A program made the translations under genes and the position numbers. DNA of 64,000 bases from Harmothoe impar (lineage: Eukaryota; Annelida; Polychaeta; Phyllodocida; Polynoidae), in assembly GCA_947462335.1 (NCBI GenBank), contig OX381707.1, positions 66,978,816 to 67,042,815 of the forward strand. The letters run 5' to 3'. Of this stretch, positions 53,501-64,000 are shown piece after piece. Under the pieces are notes generated by a model. The model saw only the letters and a program-made list of their open reading frames with translations, had not been told where the DNA came from and did no database searches. Each line of letters opens with the position of its first letter. Within the stretch, counting starts at the first letter, position 1.

Positions 53501-56500
53501 ATTGTCACCATCCCCTATGGGAACCTTTGAATTAATGGAAGGATATGCCCACTGTGATAGAGTAATAGTAAAATATTTATATAATTCCACCCCCTCCACC
53601 CATGGTGTGTCACCATCACACCCACATGACAACCGGTAGGTTATATATCAACATTTCTAGGAATCTGTGACACCGACACCCACAACTGACAGCACACATA
53701 GGCGTGGGGTGACATAATACACATGTATACAGGTTTGCTGTCCTGTGCCGCCATGGACTACCTGGTACTAACATTTTGAAAAAATGCCATTCCAAAAGTA
53801 TGAATCCACCATGTGGGAGGGGCCTTTTAAATGGAGGGCAGATTTCTAAACGCCCTAGTTCAAAACGTTTGCTTAGGATCTATAGCCTGTGATCCACTGT
53901 CGCGAATTTGCTCCGTTTTTGGTATGAGCAATGACACTCATTCGAGTTCACACGGACAGAATGTTCCAGCAGTGGATCTTCTGGTGCAAGTCCCTGCATC
54001 AAGGTCTCCGCAATCGACAAGCGACATGCAACTACACTCGCAGAAATCTAAATGCTCCAATATTTGCAAGTGGACAACTATCTCTTGTACGGTTACATTC
54101 GCAGCAAATTTGCGGCAGTGGATCGCTGGCTCATAACTAATGTTTACAACATTTACCCTGCCCCTTACAACAGTTAAGACTCATGATCAAAACTAAATAA
54201 TAAATACACGAGGAATAAATACACGTTTCCCTAATTTCTTGCATATACGCCTAACCCACGTATAAGCCGCAGCCCCAAATCATATAAGCCGCATTAGATC
54301 TAGGAATTACTAATTTAGTACTGTAGTTCACTTTTAAAAACCCTTGTATAAATCGCTGCGTGAAATGAGTCTGACTCCTATACAAGGTGTGGCTTCTATA
54401 CAAGAGTTTACAGTGATTACGAGCGTTCTCAAACCTATGCCACAACGTAATACCTTCATAATATCTACTACATACAAGTAGGACAGGTTCAACTGATAGG
54501 AGGTGACTGACACGGACCTCCTCAACTCAGTTAGCATACTGATAGCTAAATGGTTTCGATCCATACTAGACATGTTAACCCTGTAAGGCCGGCATAGTGC
54601 ATTAATGCATCATACCTTGGTCGTCATTATGCATAAATGCTGCCCTAGCAAGTGGCTCGCCAGTGCTGCATTCAAGTATCATGCTAGACTGCCTACCACC
54701 CCCGTCTATGGCAAAAGGGAGAGGGGAGGAGTGGGGGGTAAGAGGAAGGAGTGAGTAGATGGTCCTTCTATAAAGACAGACTTGAGCAAGTCTAGCATCA
54801 TGCCAACCCTATGCGTTTGTTTGATACACTCCCGATGAGTCAGCATGATGCACCAATACAGCCCCGAAGAGTCACTCGCCGGGGCTGCATTGGTGCATCA
54901 TACCGACAAATGTCCTAATTTAGTGACATACATCCTTTGAGGGTTAATTGATACCTATGTAGATATAGAACTTTCAAACTGAGATAAGAAAGCTTTATGA
55001 CTGCAGCAGTTCAATGATCTGTTGGCTATCCATCCTACATATGCAGATTAGATAATATTTGAATACATAATCATGACTTAATAAGATGACTAAATATACT
55101 TATCTAAGGAAAATCCTCACATGTCAATTTATAAACAATGATGAAAGACATGGTAATAAAAGCAACAAATTAGCATGGCTTTGACTTCAGACAAGTCCCG
55201 ACTAAAAAGTAATGTCGCGTATGGGTGGTATAGAAATGTAGTACGAAAGTAAGATTGCCAGTGGAAAGTCAGGGTTCGGCTCATATGCGAGTTTTTTTAA
55301 GGCCGAAAGGCCCCGGAGGAGCCCTGGTGGTGAGCTTGCGAACTACCAGGTTGAGGCATTATATTGTTTTCATTTGACAGGAAGTCAGTACGGGTGCCGC
55401 CATTTTGTTTTAAGGGGTGCCGCCATCATTTTGTTTTAAGGTGTCACAACACAAATTTATGCATATAATGATAAAATTAATATTAATCAACCTTCGATCC
55501 TGAGGTTGATCATAAGCATACCTATACCCCCTAACATGGACCCAAGGAATTCAATGGTTCTATTGGTTTGTTGCTAAGACAGCTGGTTGCCTAGCAACAG
55601 CTATTCTAATTGTTTATCTGCCTAGCAACACCCATTTCCATGCTCCTGAGGTTGATTATAATCTTACCTACCCCCCCTCACATGGACCCAAGGAATTCAA
55701 TGGTTCTATTAGTTTGTTGCTAAGACAGCTGGTTGCCTAGCAACAGCTATTCTAATTGTTTATCTGCCTAGAAACACCCATTTCCATGCTCCTGAGGTTG
55801 ATTATAATCCTACCTACCCCCCCTAACATGGACCCAAGGAATTCAATGGTTTTATTAGTTTGTTGCTAAGACAGCTGGCTGCCTAGCATCAGCTATTCTA
55901 ATTGTTTATCTGCCTAGCAACACCCATTTCCATGCTCCTGAGGTTGATTATAATCGTACCTACCCCCCTAACATGGACCAAAGGAATTCAATGGTTCTAT
56001 TAGTGCTGCTGCACTGGTGGCCACCTAGTCACTGTATATTACACTAAATCCCTGTAATGGCCCGTTTTCCCCTGTTGTGTCACATCTGTCAGTTATATCA
56101 TCCTCCGGCCCTGTTTATATGGTGTCTTGAATGGGTCCCCTATAAATATACCAACCATGTAGACATTATGTTCCTTCAAATGCAAGAATTGCGGTTGTTG
56201 CCGCGTATAAAAATGCCTGAGGCATTTTTTTACGCGGCAACAACCGCAATTCTTGTTAGATGTACGCTACAGTACCAAAGTCGCCATTATCAGATGTCCT
56301 ATTAGGCTTATAGTAAATTCCCAAAGTGTAGGTGTGGCTACTACACGAGTTGGGCGTATACGTGAGCTGTTATGGTAATCTTCAATTTCCAGGAGGATGA
56401 GGTTCCCCTCAGTGATCCATCCCGATGTACCAACGTGACAAACCTGACATCCTAATCCTGGTGGAATAGGGAAGAACGAGTCATATTACTAACTATTTCT

Positions 56501-57790
56501 AGGTGCAGGGCTATTTCCTGTTGGAAACAGGCTGTGTCTTATTAAAAGGGCTTGTATTGGTATAGATTCATGACTCAAAATTACTGAACAGGATGGCAAT
56601 GCCTTCCGTGTGGCCTCATATCAACAATGATTAAGAACATAACTGCACCCATGTTAGATTGACTATTTATCAAGCACTCTCAAACAGATAAGGGAAACCT
56701 ACTTCCTGACACGAACCCCATTCCTGTTTTATCATGTCGCGGCTTTAAATAGCACCAGAATCACACAATTCATACACTTATCAAGCACTGATTACCTTAT
56801 CTTGATATACTGGCACTGATACCAGTATGATAAATGTATTTCCCAATATATATATCTATAACTAAGTATGGAGGAGGTATCACAAGGACGTTTGATTAAC
56901 GATTCAAATGTGCATGTATACCCCTCGCAAATGAAGGGGAAACATTGCCAGCTGATAGAATGCTAGGATTTATGGATGACTACGATTCTGTTTTTGGACC
57001 AGACCCTGAGGCTTGTTTAAGCCGGTTCTCTGACTGAGCATAGCTTCATTGATATTAGTACCGTACTAAAGCATTAACAAAACCATAGTTCGCGAGAAAT
57101 ATACTAGCAATAGAATCAATGGGGCTACCCCTTGCCAACTGACAGCATTGCACATTATATCATACTTGGATATAAAACTGAAACCGAAATATAATAGCAA
57201 ATAGGAAAGCAGAAGATCAGTGTTGTGTCTATGGATAAGGACAAGAAACCATGTATAAATGGGAAACGAGTATTTCCCAGGGTATGCAGATCTAACTAGT
57301 ACTGGTATCTATTTATTCATTTAGTATATCATGGAGCCAAATTGAAATATATTTGTTATGTTCCAGTATATATAGTTATGAAGTAACAACATGTCCTTAC
57401 CTGGTTGGAGTGCACGGGGGATGACCGGGTTTGCATCTCTCGTTTTAATCTAAGGTTTTCCCGTACAAGATTGTCCAACAGTTCACGCGATATCTCCGGA
57501 ATGAGTAGCTCCTTTTCACCGGCAGTCGGCGAAACGGACTGACCAAGGTTCTGCAGACGGTTGATCAGGATTCTGTTTTGTTCCTTCGTTTGTTGGTTCT
57601 CCTCCCTGAGCTTGCGATTTTCTTCTTGTTCGGCTAATAGGGCCTGCTCAAAAGGATCTCCGTCGACCCCATCTTCCTCTGTATCGCCCGAGTAGAGACT
57701 TGGACTGTCCACACGTGGGGAGAGCGAGTTGCTGGGTACTCCGTCGGTGCCGGGAGACGAAGCAGGGCTGTATACACTTTTGCTCCTCAT
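44514..57790 (-). CDS. TNIP/ABIN-like ubiquitin-binding adaptor (TNIP2-like)
   Basis: A likely NF-kappaB-pathway regulator that binds linear or Lys63 ubiquitin chains and A20-type partners in the cytoplasm. Coding exons: 57790-57401, 51472-51329, 51055-50966, 46171-45689, 45338-45216 and 44723-44514. All introns are phase 0 with GT/AG ends, and the total is 479 residues. Almost all is coiled coil. NTQWQNYDQQREEH (245-258) fits ABIN homology domain 1. The UBAN motif FTEDFHQERQDREKAQ lies at 338-353. A C-terminal zinc finger has C455, C458, H473 and C477 (CPKCHQQFPVDDP). This finger plus REKAQ-type UBAN is closest to TNIP2; optineurin or NEMO are alternatives. The ATG is preceded by an in-frame stop in the 5' exon. 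Confidence 0.85.
46172..50965 (-). other. Intron of the TNIP-like gene
   Basis: It holds long C runs near 46700, 47326, 47416, 49021 and 50527 (G runs on the transcribed strand) and a TTAA MITE at 49315-49488. No other exon or gene was recognised. Confidence 0.6.
49315..49488. mobile_element. TTAA-type MITE, copy 4 (best ends)
   Basis: TTAA at 49315-49318 and 49485-49488. Termini CCCTTTATGGACGGCATG and CATTATGCCGTTCTTAAAGG are inverted repeats. GCATCGGTGCATCATGACGA and GCATGATGCATCAATGCA lie inside. It is in a host intron. Confidence 0.85.
52100..52180 (-). CDS. Candidate alternative first coding exon of the TNIP-like gene
   Basis: An ATG at 52180 opens 27 codons (MPPADPRRGVGEF...) ending at GAG/GTGTGT, a usable donor in phase 0. 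The next exon (51472) also starts in phase 0, so a shorter isoform lacking the first 130 residues is possible. There is no promoter evidence beyond position. Confidence 0.35.
53060..53150 (-). repeat. tRNA-derived SINE-like fragment
   Basis: On the minus strand a box-B-like GGTTCAATCCC (plus 53076-53086) is preceded by GTGGGCAGTAATGCCAGGC, a weak box A region. Not a working tRNA. Confidence 0.3.
53402..53582. repeat. Two-copy tandem repeat (about 95 bp)
   Basis: GTGATTGTCACCATCCC, GGGAACCTTTRAATTAATGG and CCCACTGTGATAGA occur twice. A short deletion separates the copies. Confidence 0.8.
54575..54947. mobile_element. TTAA-type MITE, copy 5 with internal insertion
   Basis: TTAA at 54575-54578 and 54944-54947; left end CCCTGTAAGGCCGGCATAGT, right end CCTTTGAGGG. 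The middle holds about 110 bp of A/G-rich DNA between GCATCATGCTAGAC and GTCTAGCATCATGCC, which are inverted to each other. The result is a double-sized copy. Confidence 0.8.
55499..56005. repeat. 146-bp tandem repeat with RFX X-box palindromes
   Basis: About 3.5 units; CCTGAGGTTGAT starts at 55499, 55645, 55791 and 55937. GTTGCCTAGCAAC, a palindromic X-box, is perfect at 55586-55598 and 55732-55744 and mutated near 55878. Confidence 0.85.
56183..56255. repeat. Near-perfect 73-nt hairpin
   Basis: Arms of 35 bp with one mismatch around a TGA loop; the arm begins CAAGAATTGCGGTTGTTGCC. It is probably a foldback MITE remnant. No target duplication was found. Confidence 0.8.
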
Positions 57791-59507
57791 GCTATTAGAA
57801 AGTAATCCGGTTTGGATGAAGAGTGCCTCGGGGATCTTTTCTTGGTTAAGACTTGCACTGTAAGAGATAGCCAAAATCATGGTTAGTTTTCATATTGAAA
57901 ATTATGACTATCTGTTTTGTTTTTTTTGTCAATTGTGTATCATATCATACTTCATATTGAGTATCATGTTGGTATCATGAGATGAGTTTGACTGCGCACA
58001 ATATATCACACACTCCCTATAACTTACCTCAGGGTAAGAAGGATCCAATACACAACAATTGTGACGGTTCCTTCACGCTTCATCAAGAAGGGAACTATAA
58101 TCAAGGTGTAACTTAATCAAACCCTTTTTTTTTTGTTAATAGTAGGGTTATATTTTTGTCAATTATTTCTTCTTTTCCACTGAAAATATCTTAAAAGTAT
58201 GGGGAATAGAATTTGGAAATTTAAGATTTAAATATTAGTGCCACCACCATAGCACATGAGAACTTCCAGTTCTGAAGCGTTCCCTGAATGGACATGTAGC
58301 TTATATGAGCCTTGTAGGCGGGAAAACCCACATTGATAAATGCTCTATGTTTAACAGAGACTCATATAGAGAGGTGGTGACCTCAAAACACCCACCCACC
58401 CAAAACCACAACTACATGTGCATGTCCCCCACCCCTCCCCACTCTCCGCTGATTTGGCAGCCCTAGGCTAGATTTACATAGCACAGATGTGACGGATCAC
58501 GTACGAGAACCACTTGTGTGGCTCTTTGTATGATTTTAGAAAACTATTTCGGGTCCTCTGTTATCGCAGCCACCCACTACAATTCGTGATAAGAGATATA
58601 TCATGGCATCTCACTATGAGGGGCTTACTACAATGTCATTTACGTCGGGGTTTCCATCATTTAGGTGGGAATATAGCCCCTTAAATAATGTAGGCCTACA
58701 TAATACTAGTAACGCTCTAGTACATCACTACATAAAGCAACGTTTATTACTTTAATAGGCCTACTCACCCAAAACAATTTGATGACAACGGACATGTGAG
58801 ACAGTCCATCATATTTCGCCCTTTTAAATGATAGTTTATCCATCTTATTTATTATATATTGCAAAATGACAGGCAATGCTAGGACTCTAAATTTAATTCC
58901 TTTGTTAGATTTATTCCCTGATGCCGTCATTAACAATCAGTCGTCCCCTAGTGAGTGCATAAACCCAGTAGGCCTATAAGGCTACATATGATTACCGTAT
59001 AGATAGTGACTATCATAGTCTATCAAAGGGGACTATGGTCGGCATGATGCATGAATGCAGCACTGGTGACCACTCACCAGGCTTGCATTCATCATGAATA
59101 CAAATGGGCATATTGCCCTTACTGTAAGGCTTACACTTAGTCTTAGAAGTGCCTTTACTATTAGATCTACACGATACTATCAGAGAACAGTTAGACACGC
59201 ATTTCATTCAAGATGTTGTCTCAACTAGACCTAGCCCTAGTCCTACCAAGTAATCACTAAGTTAACTTTGCATGAATCATTAGCCTAGTTTAGGCTAATA
59301 CTAGACTAAAAGTAACTAGTAGCTTGCTTTTTTTAGGGCCTCATTTTCTAGAGTGGAGACTTCCTTCATTATATGGTGATAGAGTCTATCAGTTATTTAA
59401 GAATTCAATTCAATTCAATTTTTATTTCAGACTCAATAGTATTACAAAGGTCCATAGTATATAAAACACACAAACAATGAAACATATTATACAAGTACAG
59501 GGATATT

Positions 59508-60126
59508 TCTAGGATTTTATGCAATGGGCCAATGGCGCATCTATAGGAAAAATAATGCGCCATTTTTTAAATTAATGGGCCATTAACTATATTTTCTTGG
59601 AAATGATAATTTTGCTATAAAAGGCAGTGCTCCCACAAAAATAATTTTACGTTGAAATTTTCAAGCACTGCTCTCCTCACCTTGAATCATATAGACCACT
59701 GTTGAACAAATATCATTAGATGAAAAATCAAAGGGAAATTTATCAATCTAAAAAACAACTTCTTTAGATTTTATTTTTTTTAATCAAACCATCGAAACTT
59801 CACCACATGTTTCCCTAACCCATGGGTACCATGCATGATCAGGGAATTAGGGATTATTTATTTCATTAGAAAATTTAGGAAAATTCAGATCCTCAGTATA
59901 TCTATTTGAGATGTATACGACCAAATTCCTGCTGTTTTTGGCTTTCCGATGATATGCTATACCCCCTATCTGTGAATTCTGACACATATTTTGGGGAATA
60001 TATCTTTAAACTTTTAGTATACCATGATGCCTTATGCGCCAATGGGCGCACATTTGGGGATTTTAATGCGCCATTTTGCATTTAAATGCGTGTATTGCGC
60101 GCTGCGCGGCCCTAGAAATATCCCTG
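59508..60126. mobile_element. 619-bp TIR element, CAGGGATATTTCTAGG ends
   Basis: CAGGGATATTTCTAGG at 59508 is repeated inverted as CCTAGAAATATCCCTG with its end at 60126. CAAGTA is duplicated on both sides (59502-59507, 60127-60132). AATGCGCCATTTT words are placed near both ends. CAGGG ends suggest a hAT relative. No transposase. Confidence 0.75.
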
Positions 60127-60357
60127 CAAGTATAAGAGTACGGTTATGGGATATAAAAGTGAATATACAGATCTTGATACCAGCCTAAACTTTAGGCTAA
60201 AGGCTAGTGATATCGGTCAGATCTATCTCATTTTAAATGTTAAAACATGCCCAAAGAGTTAAAAGGCCTCCCACAAATGTTGCCTCACAATACCACTACT
60301 ACTAGTACTAGTAGTAGTACTAGTGCCACTAGTGGTCACTCACTGTCTAGTCTAGTA

Positions 60358-60580
60358 TTATGGGGGTGGATGGCTAAATTCGACATGGCGACATGGCGAT
60401 TTCTTAAAATCGACATGTGACATGAGGCCTAGTGACATGCGACATGGGGTTTGAAATGTTAGTGACAGGGGACATGAGCAATTCTTAAAATCGACATGGG
60501 ACATGGGGATTATTAAGCGACATGGACATGTGACATGGCCATTTCTTAAAATCGACATGCGACATGGGGGCCCCCCCATC
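60358..60580. repeat. Tandem repeat of GTCGATTTTAAGAAATGGCC, copy B
   Basis: Same family as 14535-14760, in reverse orientation. TTCTTAAAATCGACATG occurs at three places, mixed with many GACATG words. Confidence 0.7.
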
Positions 60581-60779
60581 TATACCCCCAGTATTACACA
60601 CAAAGTCACAATCATAGACACTGTCAGTACTGTACAACTGGCAGTGCCAGTGCCAGTGGCTGTGCTATTGTCCTCACATCCTTGCTACAGCAAATAACTT
60701 CTACACAGACTCTACATACCTCTTAAATAGACCCTAACCAGTTCAAGTAGTGGTTACAACTAGAAATTCACGTGCTTAC

Positions 60780-61066
60780 CTCAGACTTTGTTGTCAACGA
60801 CGGTTACCTTCCCTCTGTCCAGCTTCCTGAATATACGTTGTTTGGGGGATTCCCCAACTGACAAAAATAGCTTTCGCTGGTCCAATGAGAGGGTTGCACG
60901 AGCTTGCGCATAACGCGCACCTGTCAGTCACCAGCAACTGGGAAATTCCAGCAAATTCCAGAGTCAAAACCACCCGATCACTACAATTCACTCTCCAAAC
61001 ATAGGGACTAGAAATAGTTCATGGGCTGTTCAACAGAGGGCGCCACCGAAAAATTCTGAAAGAAAG
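60780..61066. promoter_or_regulatory. Bidirectional promoter and 5' exon of the TNIP-like gene
   Basis: The minus-strand gene has a non-coding first exon ending at 60780 (CTGAG/GTAAGC). The plus-strand gene starts at 61067. Between them there is no TATA box. A CCAAT box lies at about 60878-60884 (GGTCCAATGAG), and AAGATGGCGGC, a YY1-type site, overlaps the plus-strand start codon. The two start sites must lie within about 200 bp. The minus exon upper limit is not defined. Confidence 0.65.
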
Positions 61067-64000
61067 ATGGCGGCGCCCTTGGGAGCATGTTGCTGTCGGA
61101 TCCTGGCCCAAAACAAACGCTTTCATATTTATAGGTAAGCGTGTATGAAGAGAATGTTGGTACCTGTGTCTTCTTCTGTGTATTCCACTATTTTATATTG
61201 AAAATCAAAGGTTTTGGTTGATGTCTTCCCTGTAAATTCAGTTGAAAAGATGTTTGCATCTCACTAGGTGAGTTCGGTAGCAAGTTTTTATTGACCGGAT
61301 CTACCAGCCTGCCTACTCACCCAGACCACCTCTCGCAAGCACCCAGCTAAGTTTTACTGAAGCTTATTCTTTGCGAGGGGTGGTCTGGGGGAGTAGGCAG
61401 GCTGGTAGATCCGGTCAATAAAAACCTGCTACCGAACTCACCTACTGACCCTCACCCATCTCACTCTCAGTTCTCTCACTCACGGACACAGTCTCAATTC
61501 ATCTGTCAAGTCACAAGTGTCAGAACCCTGGAAAATCAAGAGAAAGTATTAAAGGCAGGTTTTATCAATGGATCCTCACTGCCAAGTGCAGGACAGACCA
61601 GAGTTTGAAAGACATCCCTCCAAACAGAACCCAAGAATGACACAAGTTAGTATCTTGTGTATTTCCTGGGAATCGCACAAGCTGTACACTAGACACAGGA
61701 GATTCTCGAAAATAGTGAATGTTCCTAGTTCAATGGTGATGTGTAATTCCCGAGGTTTGCTCATGCAAATAACAAGAAATTCCCCACGTAGAATGATGAC
61801 GTGAATTTCAAGCAAATGTCCAGGAAACATTCTGAATATCCTGAGTTTCACTCGTTCAAAAAACAAGAAATTCCAGGGAATAGGACACAAGAATATGTCC
61901 AGAAAACATCCCAGAAACGTTCTCAAATTCTCATAGCCGTAGGGATCACGAGTCATGACTCAAGAATGGCACGAGTGCTGCTTGAGATTTTGTTCGCAGG
62001 GATATATGTACCCTTGTAAAACACATCTATAACATTGTAAACCAACTACCAACAGCCTGTAATTGTACTTCTCGTTTGTCAATAAGGGAGTGTTCATTTA
62101 TTATTTACAGGGGGGGGGGGGGGGCGTAAAAATTTCCGACCCTTTCTGAGGGGGGGCGTAAAAAATTCTGACCCCTCTTGAGGGGGGGGGGCGTAAAAAT
62201 TTAAGCCCCTTTTTAGCCAAAAAGCCCGCGCGTTACTATAGTTCAAAGGGGGGAGGGCGAAAAATTTTCGCCGCCTTCGGCGAGGGGGCGCGAAACGTTA
62301 CACGCGTTCTCGAGGGGGGGGCGTAAAAATTTTTCGCCCCTCCGCGCGAAATCTCACCACCCCACCCCTGTAATTAATAAATGAACACTCCCTAAAGCCA
62401 ATCTTCAATTTCTTGATATAGCCCCCTACATTTAAGGGAGTGTTCATTTATTAGTTACAGGGGGGGGTGGTGGGTTTGGGGGGGGGGCGTAAAAATTTCC
62501 AACCCTTCCCGAGGGGGGGCGTAAAAAATTGTGACCCCTTTTGAGGGGGGGGGCGCAAAAATTTAAGCCCCTTTTTAGCAATAAAGCCCGCGCGTTACTA
62601 TAGTTCAAAGGGGGGGGGGGACGAAAAATTTTCGCCGCCTTTGGCGAGGGGGGGCGCGAAACGTTCCACGCGCTCTCGAGGGGGGGGGCGTAAAAAAATT
62701 TCGCCCCTCCGCGCGAAATCTCACCACCCCCACCCCCTGTAAATAATAAATGAACACTCCCTTATACTGACAAGATCTATGATGTAACTTTACTTCACAG
62801 GGCCTTCTCCGGGTGTCATGTCGCCCTGCAGCAGCAGGCTCAGTCAAGGACATCGGCTAGTTCTGGTAAGTTCTGCACAGATGGACATGTGACAAGTCTA
62901 TTAAATATAAATCTGTATGATCTCTATAGGGTGCGTAAGTAACCGATGCCACGGAAAAAACGGGTGTTGAAATAACCTCGAATCAGGACAGGAAGCGATG
63001 TCACGCTATGGGAGCTTTTGGAAAAAATATTATTTCTCAGCAAATAAGCATCTCTATCTGGCCTCCTTTGAGATAATTGTGTGTTAGGCAAGTACCATTC
63101 GGTACCACATTATGGTTTACATAAGAGAATCACCTGAAATGAGAGATTTGCAAGTTTTCAAAAGCCCCCATACTTAAAGCATACCGCGCCGTGACTTCCT
63201 GTGCTGATTCGAGAGTTTTCGTCACCCACACAATCGAATGTAAACGGGTAAGCTTTCGCCCCCTGTACTATGCCTCTGATTATCATGACACGTTTATCGA
63301 TATGAAATTAGAGAATAAGAAAGGTCTGTAGCCTAGCGCTATGTGCTTGGTTAACATATATTACACTGGATGACAATTTATTTAAAGTACCGGCTAGACT
63401 CTACTTGTTCTGTATGAAACAGTAAGACATTATATAGGTACCACTTGGTATATCTGGTTAAGGTTTTGTATTAACCATATGGATATTACTTCAGAAAATA
63501 TGAAAAAAATATAGACTTTCTGTTTGACAGGTGCTCCGCCCATTGTACTTCCAAAGCGGAAACAAAGGTATGTCAGATCTCACTTTGTGTTGTTGATATG
63601 TGTGCCAAAGAAGTGTTTGGGGAGGGGCTAAGAAATGTCACTCCCTTTCAGGGATTAGGTAGCGTCAAGGTGTGAGGAAGCCCCATCTCTCCTCACCCTA
63701 GATCATTTCAGGGAAATCACCCACGCATAACAATGATATTATATGTAGCTCCAGTGTGTGTGAGTGGGTGTGGGTGGGGGAGGGGGGGGGGGAGTCGACT
63801 GTAATCACCATTGCCTAAGTTAGCCTACGTATGATATTCAATAGCTACATTGGCTTTTACTAGAGTTATGATTTCTTATGTGAAATAAATGTTACAGTGC
63901 GTTTACCTTGTGAAAGTCTACTTTTTGACATACTGTCTTTCCCTCTGATCCGCACAGAACTGCCACTTCTATATTAGAGGCTCTGGCTACTACTGTCCAG
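61067..64000 (+). CDS. PTCD3: Pentatricopeptide repeat protein 3, mitoribosomal mS39 (N-terminal part)
   Basis: Exons 61067-61134, 62801-62865, 63531-63567 and 63958 to the edge have GT/AG borders and matching phases. The first 71 residues are a basic, alanine-rich mitochondrial leader followed by APPIVLPKRK and TSILEALATTVQ. The latter agrees with the conserved block before the first PPR motifs in vertebrate PTCD3 (small-subunit mitoribosomal protein). The PPR repeats themselves are beyond the window, so this rests on a short match plus the targeting peptide. Confidence 0.7.
61267..61442. mobile_element. Foldback MITE, GGTGAGTTCGG ends, copy B
   Basis: A 176-bp palindrome from GGTGAGTTCGGTAGCAAG to its inverse, flanked by TA (61265-61266, 61443-61444). 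It sits in a PTCD3 intron. It shares only its ends with 6289-6483. Confidence 0.8.
62086..62392. mobile_element. G-tract MITE, first of a tandem pair
   Basis: Ends GGGAGTGTTCATTTATTA and TAATAAATGAACACTCCC are inverted. GGGGGGGCGTAAAAATT units repeat inside, and GCGCGTTACTATAGTTCAAA is shared with the second copy. Confidence 0.85.
62436..62761. mobile_element. G-tract MITE, second of a tandem pair
   Basis: Same ends and interior order as 62086-62392, in the same orientation, with only 43 bp between. The differences are mostly in G-run length. Confidence 0.85.

Larger units (their letters stand above)
51473..57400 (-). other. Long intron of the TNIP-like gene
   Basis: It contains a possible alternative first exon (52100-52180), a SINE-like box, tandem repeats at 53402 and 55499, a MITE, and a near-perfect hairpin at 56183. 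The remaining stretches show nothing I recognise. Confidence 0.55.
57858..60779 (-). other. First intron of the TNIP-like gene
   Basis: It lies between the 5' UTR exon and the first coding exon, and holds a worn TTAA MITE (59030-59125), a TIR element (59508-60126), a CAATT-repeat tail near 59405 and the tandem repeat at 60358. Nothing else was seen. Confidence 0.6.

Overview
This is a stretch of animal nuclear DNA. Split genes with GT/AG introns, a nuclear-type tRNA gene, a mitochondrial-targeted aldolase and an NF-kappaB-pathway adaptor point to a metazoan. The mix of short DNA transposons, Ty3/gypsy elements and an endogenous retrovirus with a baculovirus-F-like envelope suggests an invertebrate, perhaps a marine deuterostome or lophotrochozoan. 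I cannot name the species.

Three host genes are supported. On the minus strand at the left edge are five exons of a HOGA1-type 4-hydroxy-2-oxoglutarate aldolase (183-2690), which runs off the window. On the minus strand at the right (44514-57790 coding, 5' exon near 60780) is a six-coding-exon gene for a TNIP/ABIN-like ubiquitin-binding adaptor with a UBAN motif and a C-terminal zinc finger. It shares a compact, head-to-head promoter with a plus-strand gene starting at 61067 that looks like the mitoribosomal protein PTCD3 (mS39) and runs off the right edge. A tRNA-Ser(UGA) gene lies at 6840-6921.

The 40 kb between the host genes is mostly mobile DNA. From left to right it holds TA- and TTAA-flanked MITEs, a 2 kb TIR element carrying a tandem array of nuclear-receptor half-sites, a non-coding copia-like LTR element (7177-9852), hAT-like and other TIR elements, and two large, young LTR elements side by side. 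The first (21678-30574, minus) is an endogenous retrovirus: 370-bp LTRs, tRNA-His-like primer site, gag, a -1 frameshift site, pol broken by a small frame-changing deletion in RT, a small acidic accessory ORF with a nuclear localisation signal, and an intact envelope gene. The second (30930-40248, plus) is a GC-rich Ty3/gypsy element with apparently identical 295-bp LTRs, intact gag and a pol frame of about 2,200 codons. That frame continues about 1,000 codons past integrase into an SR-like region, two C2H2 fingers and a coiled-coil repeat.

The most unusual structure is in the second element. Its long frame contains two CCAAT/TATA promoter-like blocks, each 36-44 bp upstream of an in-frame ATG. 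Both retroelements use the same slippery heptamer, GGGAAAC, at the gag end; in the second it precedes a perfect 12-bp stem with the gag stop in its loop. The envelope tail of the first carries PSAP and LYPSL, which match ESCRT-recruiting late-domain motifs normally found in Gag.
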